Made by a program: the position numbers and the translations under genes. DNA of 8,185 bases from Candidatus Buchananbacteria bacterium (lineage in GTDB: Bacteria; Patescibacteriota; Patescibacteriia; CAIXNZ01): NCBI GenBank assembly GCA_030592165.1, contig JAUVKC010000044.1, positions 1 to 8,185 of the forward strand. The letters run 5' to 3'. Positions 5,391 to 8,185 of this stretch are shown here, in pieces; positions within the stretch are counted from its first letter, which is position 1, and every line of letters begins with the position of its first letter. The notes beneath the pieces were generated by a model, which was not told the DNA's origin, did not search any database, and saw only the letters and a list, made by a program, of their open reading frames with translations.

Positions 5391-5414
5391 ACTTAGATAA
5401 TTAATTATCTAAGT
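5391..5414. repeat. Perfect 24-bp palindrome
   Basis: The sequence reads the same on both strands over 24 bases (ACTTAGATAATT and its reverse complement). It is entirely AT-rich except at the two ends, and sits about 40 bases upstream of the conserved block of promoter B. A dimeric regulator site is the simplest reading. The rest of the gap 5357-5514 shows no gene. It holds a weak minus-strand TATAAT (5500-5505) and a short CCTGTCT/AGGCAGG hairpin (5432-5452). Confidence 0.75.
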
Positions 5415-5514
5415 TACTAATAAAAACACCTGTCTGTCACCAAGGCAGGCAAATATGCGAATGTTGGGGTTGCAGAAATACACGTAGATTTGTAATTTAA
5501 TTATAGTATAAATA

Positions 5515-5543
5515 AAAAGGGGCAACTAGTAGTTGCCCCTTTT
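5515..5543 (-). terminator. Terminator of unit C
   Basis: Perfect 13-base arms (AAAAGGGGCAACT at 5515-5527 and its complement at 5531-5543) with a 3-base loop are followed on the minus strand by TTTTTATTTAT. It is one of the strongest stems in the window. Confidence 0.88.
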
Positions 5544-5660
5544 GGTGTCTTGCAAAAAACATCCATCGATGTCGTGAGTAGTGTGCTACGCTTATTTTTA
5601 GAAAAATGATAATGTTTCTAAAAAGTCGAGTCACGTATAACTCCTTAATGCTTGACTTAT

Positions 5661-5723
5661 TCAGGTCTTTGCCGTGGGGTGACAAAGTTCCTGTAAAAAA
5701 AAACTTAATTGTTTTTTGTTCAC
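5661..5723 (-). CDS. Tiny ORF of unit C, 20 residues, GTG start
   Basis: The GTG at 5723 overlaps the TGA of the preceding frame (GTGA), an arrangement typical of coupled translation. It encodes MNKKQLSFFLQELCHPTAKT if GTG starts as Met, and stops at 5661. It has no Shine-Dalgarno of its own. It crosses a run of nine T, a likely slippage spot. Support is weak and no family is recognised. Confidence 0.22.
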   Translation of the reverse strand: MNKKQLSFFLQELCHPTAKT

Positions 5724-5812
5724 GGAATGTTTGCCCTAAAGGGCGAAGTTAACCGGGTTCCATTATACCCCCCTTTATAGGTTGTTTTTTCCCAAGAGTT
5801 GTTTTTTTTCGT
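5720..5812 (-). CDS. Small ORF of unit C with an apparent ACG start, 30 residues
   Basis: A strong AAAGGAGG (5819-5826) is followed after 6 bases by ACG at 5812. The frame then runs 30 codons to TGA at 5720 and reads (M)KKNNSWEKTTYKGGYNGTR, then LTSPFRANIP. Codon and residue use look protein-like. No ATG, GTG or TTG lies in this frame nearby. ACG is a very rare initiator, so either it is used here, an ATG has mutated, or the Shine-Dalgarno is fortuitous. A 15-codon frame (MLVRSSYGHEKRSQQ, 5872 to 5825) without Shine-Dalgarno lies upstream in the same frame and stops just before the ribosome binding site. An internal ATG with AAGGGGGG upstream would give only four residues. Function unknown. 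Confidence 0.3.
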   Translation of the reverse strand, partial: TKKNNSWEKTTYKGGYNGTRLTSPFRANIP

Positions 5813-5879
5813 TGTGACCCTCCTTTATTGTTGTGAACGTTTTTCGTGCCCGTACGAGCTTCTAACCAACATAGAATTT

Positions 5880-5904
5880 AAAGAGGAAAATATTTTTCCT
5901 CTTT
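5880..5904. repeat. Hairpin at the 5' end of the unit C transcript
   Basis: AAAGAGGAAAA (5880-5890) pairs with TTTTCCTCTTT (5894-5904), with a 3-base loop. It begins within a few bases of the predicted start of the unit C RNA (about 5901). It may stabilise the RNA or act as an early pause. On the plus strand it is followed by T's like a terminator, but no plus-strand gene precedes it. Confidence 0.6.
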
Positions 5905-5907
5905 TTT

Positions 5908-5950
5908 ATTATATCATATTATTTTTTTAGGGCAAAAAAAATGTGGAAAA
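5908..5950 (-). promoter_or_regulatory. Promoter of unit C, diverged copy of A and B
   Basis: Minus-strand TTGCCC (5930-5935), a 16-base spacer and TATAAT (5908-5913), with TTTTCCACA at 5942-5950. The layout equals promoters A and B but with substitutions and one base fewer between the -35 and the upstream box. It directly follows the unit D terminator. Confidence 0.75.
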
Positions 5951-5952
5951 AG

Positions 5953-5982
5953 AAAAGAGGGACACGGTTGTGTCCCTCTTTT
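5953..5982 (-). terminator. Terminator of unit D
   Basis: Perfect 13-base arms (AAAAGAGGGACAC at 5953-5965 and its complement at 5970-5982) with a 4-base loop are followed by TTTTCTTTTT on the minus strand. A second hairpin, CCTGTGA/TCACAGG at 5989-6006, precedes it in the same RNA. Confidence 0.88.
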
Positions 5983-6043
5983 GTTGTCCCTGTGATTGTT
6001 CACAGGTGTGAAGTTAATTGACGTCGTCAACCATGTATTTGAG

Positions 6044-6136
6044 TTACGTTGGTGCGACGGGTCTAAAGGTCTGTGGCAACTGGTATGGAATCCAGTCATT
6101 AGGCTGAGGCACTGGCCTCGTCCGGTTTTTGGTCAT
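6044..6136 (-). CDS. Second small ORF of unit D, 30 residues, proline-rich
   Basis: The ATG at 6136 overlaps the TGA of the first unit D frame (ATGA), the classic layout for stop-and-restart translation. It encodes a 30-residue proline-rich peptide beginning MTKNRTRPVPQPNDWIPYQL, ending at TAA at 6044. The motif VPQP also occurs in the first frame, so the two may be related or parts of one product. One extra A in the AAAA run at the junction would fuse them into a single 52-residue protein. No family recognised; no membrane segment. Confidence 0.42.
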   Translation of the reverse strand: MTKNRTRPVPQPNDWIPYQLPQTFRPVAPT

Positions 6137-6198
6137 TTTATAACAAACTTTGGTTGTGGAACCTTCTTGGTTCCGTCTCTGATCGGTGCGTTGTTCAT
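6133..6198 (-). CDS. First small ORF of unit D, 21 residues
   Basis: A perfect AAGGAGG (6206-6212) lies 7 bases before the ATG at 6198, the best ribosome binding site in the window together with that of unit B. The 21-residue product starts MNNAPIRDGTKKVPQPKF and ends in VIK, basic and without a hydrophobic segment. It stops at TGA, overlapping the ATG of the next frame. G- and C-ending codons (AAC, ATC, GAC, ACC, AAG) are more common than in the neighbouring large genes, hinting at a different origin. The same frame stays open after the TGA, but that continuation runs through a terminator and a promoter and is not credible as coding. Confidence 0.48.
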   Translation of the reverse strand: MNNAPIRDGTKKVPQPKFVIK

Positions 6199-6237
6199 TT
6201 TTATTCCTCCTTGTTTCGTGTAAGGTTCTTGTTTGAG

Positions 6238-6277
6238 CAACCTAGGTTGTGCTACTTCCGGATCCCTTGGATAGGGA
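6238..6277 (-). promoter_or_regulatory. Structured leader of unit D
   Basis: The unit D RNA would begin near 6311, about 113 nt before its first ATG. The leader holds a TCCCT/AGGGA hairpin (6263-6277) and the 12-base palindrome CAACCTAGGTTG (6238-6249). The paired elements suggest folding, but no known riboswitch was recognised. Confidence 0.35.
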
Positions 6278-6317
6278 CACTAAAAAACATAATAACTTCA
6301 ATACTTTTTCTTTTAAG

Positions 6318-6346
6318 AGAATAGCATTAATTGAAAAAAAAGTCAA
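6318..6346 (-). promoter_or_regulatory. Promoter of unit D
   Basis: Minus-strand TTGACT (6341-6346), a 17-base spacer starting with seven T, and TGC TATTCT (6318-6323) form a good extended -10 promoter. It lacks the TTTTCCACA box of A-C and lies directly after the S1 gene terminator. Confidence 0.78.
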
Positions 6347-6361
6347 GGGTTAGTTCTAAAA

Positions 6362-6393
6362 TTAAGAGGCGACCCACTAGGGCCGCCTCTTAA
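6362..6393 (-). terminator. Terminator of the S1 gene
   Basis: TTAAGAGGCG (6362-6371) and CGCCTCTTAA (6384-6393) pair perfectly. The stem extends by one more mismatch position and three base pairs; that mismatch is G-U in minus-strand RNA, supporting minus-strand use. It starts 5 bases past the stop codon and is followed by TTTT. Confidence 0.88.
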
Positions 6394-6398
6394 AGTAT

Positions 6399-7643
6399 TT
6401 ATTTTTTGGCTTTTTTTTCTTTCTTTTTATCATCATCATCAGCTTTTTTCTTAGTTACCTTTTTTACTTTTTTAACCTTTTCTTTTTTCTTATTTTCCTT
6501 TTTGTCAGTCACAGCCTTATCCTTGTCTGGTTTATCTGTTTTTTTAGGTTTAGCTTTTAAAGCTTTAAGGCTAAGTCCTAGACGATGATTATTTGGTTCA
6601 ATAGATATAATAACAAATTCTTTTTTATCACCTGGTTTAGCAATTTCATCAATACTTGAAATAGGTTTGTCTGAAAGCTCTGAAATATGAGCTAGCCCAT
6701 GAATTTCATTATCAAGTTCAACAAAAAGTCCGAAAGGATTAGCTTTGATAACAACACCTTTGACTTTATCACCTGGTTTATATTTTTTGGCTACTTCAGC
6801 CCAAGGGTCTTTTTGGAGTTTTTTGATAGATAAAAAGATTTTTGTACCTTCAATATTAATGATTTCAGCCTTGACTTCTTGACCAACTTTAACAAAGTCC
6901 CGAGGGTTATCGATTCTTTGCCAAGCTAATTCAGAGATATGAACAAGACCTTCCATCTTTTCAGCAAATTCAACAAAGGCACCAAAATCTGTAACGGCAG
7001 TGATTTTACCAGTAATTTTATCACCTGATTTAAATTTTGAAACAGCTTTTTCTTGAGATTCTTCCCAAGCAGCTTTTTCAGAAATAATTAATTTGTCTTC
7101 TTTTTCATTAGCATCAATAACTTTTACTTTTAATTCCTGTCCAGTAAGTTTTTTCAAAAATTCAAGAATTTTATTTTTATCACCACCTTCTACACGAGGG
7201 TAATGTTCCGGGATTAATTGTGAAACAGGTAAAAATCCAGTAATATGACCGACCTTGGCCATTAAACCGCCTTTATTAGCATCAGTTACTTTAACAGCAA
7301 TTACTTCTTGTGAACTCATTAATTCACGTAAATTATCCCAAGCTTTTTGCTGACCAGCGTAACGAAACGAAAGTTCCATTTCACCGTTTTCGTTTTCTAA
7401 TTCAATTAAAGTAGCTTCAACTGAATCGTCAATTTTTAAGCTTCCGTACTCATCTGATTCATTATATAGTTCTCGTCCACGGACAACACCTGTTTTTATA
7501 CCGTCAATATCAAGACGGACTTCATTTCTTGAAGAATTAACGACTGTTCCTTTGATTACATCACCAATCTTAGGAAATTTTGTGTATTTTTCATTTTCTA
7601 ATAATTTGGCAAATTCAGATTGTTTTTCAGTATCTTTTGTCAT
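6399..7643 (-). CDS. rpsA: S1 RNA-binding domain protein (ribosomal protein bS1-like)
   Basis: A 414-residue cytoplasmic protein with four S1 (OB-fold) domains, at about 26-96, 111-191, 205-276 and 289-363. Domains 3 and 4 carry the best motif: GxKITGKITAVTDFGAFVEF...GLVHISEL and VKGVVIKANPFGLFVEL...GLAHISEL. Such proteins bind mRNA on the 30S subunit and help start translation, especially on messages without a Shine-Dalgarno, which fits the many SD-less starts here. Proteobacterial S1 has six domains, whereas four is common in other phyla. The tail 364-414 is extreme: 26 of 51 residues are Lys, with a DDDD patch near the end, probably disordered and RNA-binding. The gene symbol follows the usual annotation; it could also be a paralogous S1-domain protein. 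The ATG at 7643 has no Shine-Dalgarno. Transcription probably comes from a strong promoter about 200 nt upstream. Confidence 0.88.
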   Translation of the reverse strand: MTKDTEKQSEFAKLLENEKYTKFPKIGDVIKGTVVNSSRNEVRLDIDGIKTGVVRGRELYNESDEYGSLKIDDSVEATLIELENENGEMELSFRYAGQQKAWDNLRELMSSQEVIAVKVTDANKGGLMAKVGHITGFLPVSQLIPEHYPRVEGGDKNKILEFLKKLTGQELKVKVIDANEKEDKLIISEKAAWEESQEKAVSKFKSGDKITGKITAVTDFGAFVEFAEKMEGLVHISELAWQRIDNPRDFVKVGQEVKAEIINIEGTKIFLSIKKLQKDPWAEVAKKYKPGDKVKGVVIKANPFGLFVELDNEIHGLAHISELSDKPISSIDEIAKPGDKKEFVIISIEPNNHRLGLSLKALKAKPKKTDKPDKDKAVTDKKENKKKEKVKKVKKVTKKKADDDDKKKEKKAKK

Positions 7644-7847
7644 AATATTTAGTATATTGGTGGATTAGTATATTAGATAATTAGGTTTTATAAATAACTA
7701 ATTTACTATTTACCAATTTTCCTTTTAAAATAAACAATCTCCCTTAAATAGGAGAGTTTTATTTAAGATTAACCCGGGCAAAGCTTTTTCTTTTGCTTTG
7801 AGCAAGTCTCCTTCTTAGTGAAGGAGTAATTATATAAAGTTTAAAGT
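7644..7847 (-). promoter_or_regulatory. Long structured 5' leader of the S1 gene
   Basis: About 204 nt separate the predicted RNA start (about 7847) from the ATG. In transcript order it contains: a CTCCTTC/GAAGGAG hairpin (7808-7826); CAAAGC/GCTTTG (7779-7800); CCCGGG; and TCTCC/GGAGA (7738-7755) followed by TTGTTTATTTT. The last resembles a terminator or attenuator. Near the start codon TTAGTATATT is repeated directly (7649-7658 and 7665-7674 on the plus strand). Autoregulation is common for ribosomal protein leaders, but no known motif was recognised. The first 110 nt could instead be an independent small RNA ending at that terminator-like stem. Confidence 0.45.
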
Positions 7848-7853
7848 GATTTG

Positions 7854-7882
7854 ATTTTAGCTTATAAAAGAATAACTGTCAA
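7854..7882 (-). promoter_or_regulatory. Strong sigma70 promoter upstream of the S1 gene
   Basis: Minus-strand TTGACA (7877-7882), a 17-base spacer and TAAAAT (7854-7859), that is a perfect -35, ideal spacing and a 5 of 6 match at -10. Confidence 0.85.
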
Positions 7883-8035
7883 GTAAATCTTGAATAACGT
7901 TTGGGATATTCGATGTTTTTGCGAAGTGAAACGGAGCAAAAATTTGGGTGAAAGAATTTTTTATTCCTTATTAATATTATAGTGAATAATTCTTGAACCT
8001 CATATACTTTGTTATTATGAGGTAAATTTTTTTCT
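7883..8035. other. Intergenic sequence with hairpins, no gene seen
   Basis: No convincing gene lies here. It holds a TTTTTGC/GCAAAAA hairpin (7916-7942) and an 8-base stem ACCTCATA/TATGAGGT (7997-8023) followed by T's on the plus strand. A 12-codon plus-strand frame at 7913 has no good ribosome binding site. Confidence 0.5.
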
Positions 8036-8090
8036 GTTTTTGAAAAATGGAAGTGGGGAATTAAAGGGGTGAATTTTATTTTTCAAAAAC
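8036..8090. repeat. Large hairpin with G-rich loop, first of a pair
   Basis: GTTTTTGAAAAAT (8036-8048) and its exact reverse complement (8078-8090) form a 13-base AT-rich stem around a 29-base loop. The loop contains two GGGG runs (8055-8058, 8066-8069). Confidence 0.7.
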
Positions 8091-8103
8091 TCTTTATTGT
8101 TCT

Positions 8104-8160
8104 CAAATAAAAGGCAAAAAGAAAGGGGTTTCAGGGGAATAATTTTTTGCCTTTTATTTG
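8104..8160 (-). terminator. Large hairpin with G-rich loop, second of a pair, possible terminator
   Basis: CAAATAAAAGGCAAAAA (8104-8120) and its exact reverse complement (8144-8160) form a 17-base stem around a 23-base loop with two GGGG runs (8125-8128, 8134-8137). It lies just past a possible minus-strand stop codon, so it may end the gene beyond the window. The large loop is unusual for a terminator. Confidence 0.55.
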
Positions 8161-8167
8161 TTTTCTT

Positions 8168-8185
8168 CTATGGCTTGATTTCCTC
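8168..8185 (-). CDS. Possible last codons of a minus-strand gene (partial)
   Basis: Reading in from the right edge on the minus strand gives EEIKP followed by TAG at 8168-8170, just before the large hairpin. Gene direction and the adjacent terminator-like stem support it, but five codons cannot prove a gene, and every other large gene here ends in TAA. Confidence 0.22.
   Translation of the reverse strand, partial: EEIKP

Larger units (their letters stand above)
4405..6346 (-). other. Island of four tandem tiny-gene transcription units (A-D)
   Basis: Between the S1 gene and the beta-CASP gene lie four minus-strand units, each with promoter, small reading frames and terminator. Their extents are: A 4750 to 4405, B 5337 to 4787, C 5935 to 5515, D 6346 to 5953. 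Terminator and next promoter abut or nearly abut, except for about 175 bases between C and B. Promoters A, B and C are copies of one element. The tiny frames have strong Shine-Dalgarno sequences, unlike the housekeeping genes around them. Base composition differs too: 6061-6120 is 53 percent G+C by hand count, while 3301-3360 in the beta-CASP gene is 23 percent. The array order and boundaries are seen; a shared function is inference. Confidence 0.6.

Noticed and set aside
5497..5685. Minus-strand frame of 62 codons (45 codons from a GTG at 5634 with AAGGAG 6 bases upstream)
   Set aside because: It runs straight through the perfect 13-base terminator of unit C and stops beyond it, so the RNA would end before the stop codon. 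The good Shine-Dalgarno at 5641-5646 remains unexplained.
4758..5950. Replication origin suggested by three DnaA-box-like sites
   Set aside because: Only three boxes, all 590 bp apart within promoters, with no dnaA, dnaN or clustered boxes.
5914..6099. Minus-strand 61-residue frame in phase with the first unit D ORF after its TGA
   Set aside because: It passes through the unit D terminator and ends inside promoter C. UGA readthrough would be required, and the large genes show no in-frame UGA.
6240..6275. TCCGGAAG in the unit D leader resembling the SRP RNA tip
   Set aside because: The flanking bases do not pair as the GGAA tetraloop stem requires and the AGCAGCC side is not matched, so it is not an SRP RNA.
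4405..6346. CRISPR or integron-like array
   Set aside because: The repeated units are promoters about 590 bp apart, not short regular repeats; no cas gene, integrase or attC-like fold was seen.
6406..6588. Plus-strand Ser/Phe-rich 60-residue frame
   Set aside because: It is the complement of the lysine-rich tail of the S1 protein.

Overview
The window looks like chromosomal DNA of an AT-rich bacterium with compact genes. The best guess is a member of the Candidate Phyla Radiation (Patescibacteria, Parcubacteria-like). This is inferred from the style of the proteins: a short KhpA-type KH protein, a small HU, a four-domain S1 protein with a lysine-rich tail, a beta-CASP metallo-beta-lactamase protein, a trypsin-like lipoprotein and a lamin-tail surface protein. 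Most of these starts lack a Shine-Dalgarno sequence. The long genes read through under the standard code, so UGA is a stop here. No tRNA, rRNA, CRISPR array, transposase or integrase was seen.

Layout, left to right. At 1-886 (minus) is the N-terminal part of a secreted protein with two lamin-tail-like domains. At 887-1156 lie its promoter, a striking 48-nt palindrome and the HU terminator. HU is at 1157-1438 (minus). A secreted serine protease lipoprotein is at 1558-2379 (minus), with a perfect sigma70 promoter. khpA is at 2588-2845 (plus). A shared convergent terminator separates khpA from a zinc-dependent beta-CASP nuclease-like gene at 2925-4286 (minus). The island at 4405-6346 is described below. 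A four-S1-domain RNA-binding protein is at 6399-7643 (minus), with a promoter about 200 nt upstream. The right end, 7883-8185, is non-coding and hairpin-rich, and probably lies downstream of another minus-strand gene.

The unusual part is 4405-6346. It is a tandem row of four self-contained minus-strand transcription units (called A to D here, from left to right). Each has its own sigma70-like promoter and strong intrinsic terminator, and inside are tiny reading frames with strong Shine-Dalgarno sequences. Three of the four promoters are copies of one element spaced about 590 bp apart; two of them match at 44 of 45 bases. The tiny frames show ATGA/GTGA stop-start overlaps, apparent near-cognate starts (AUU, ACG) and one apparent single-base frameshift. 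Only the 129-residue membrane-anchored protein of unit B is of normal gene size. I recognise none of these products. Part of the island is clearly richer in G+C than its neighbours, which fits an acquired or fast-evolving cassette array.

The remaining genes have housekeeping or envelope roles: RNA binding and processing (khpA, S1 protein, beta-CASP protein), nucleoid structure (HU), and extracytoplasmic proteolysis and surface display (the lipoprotein and the lamin-tail protein).
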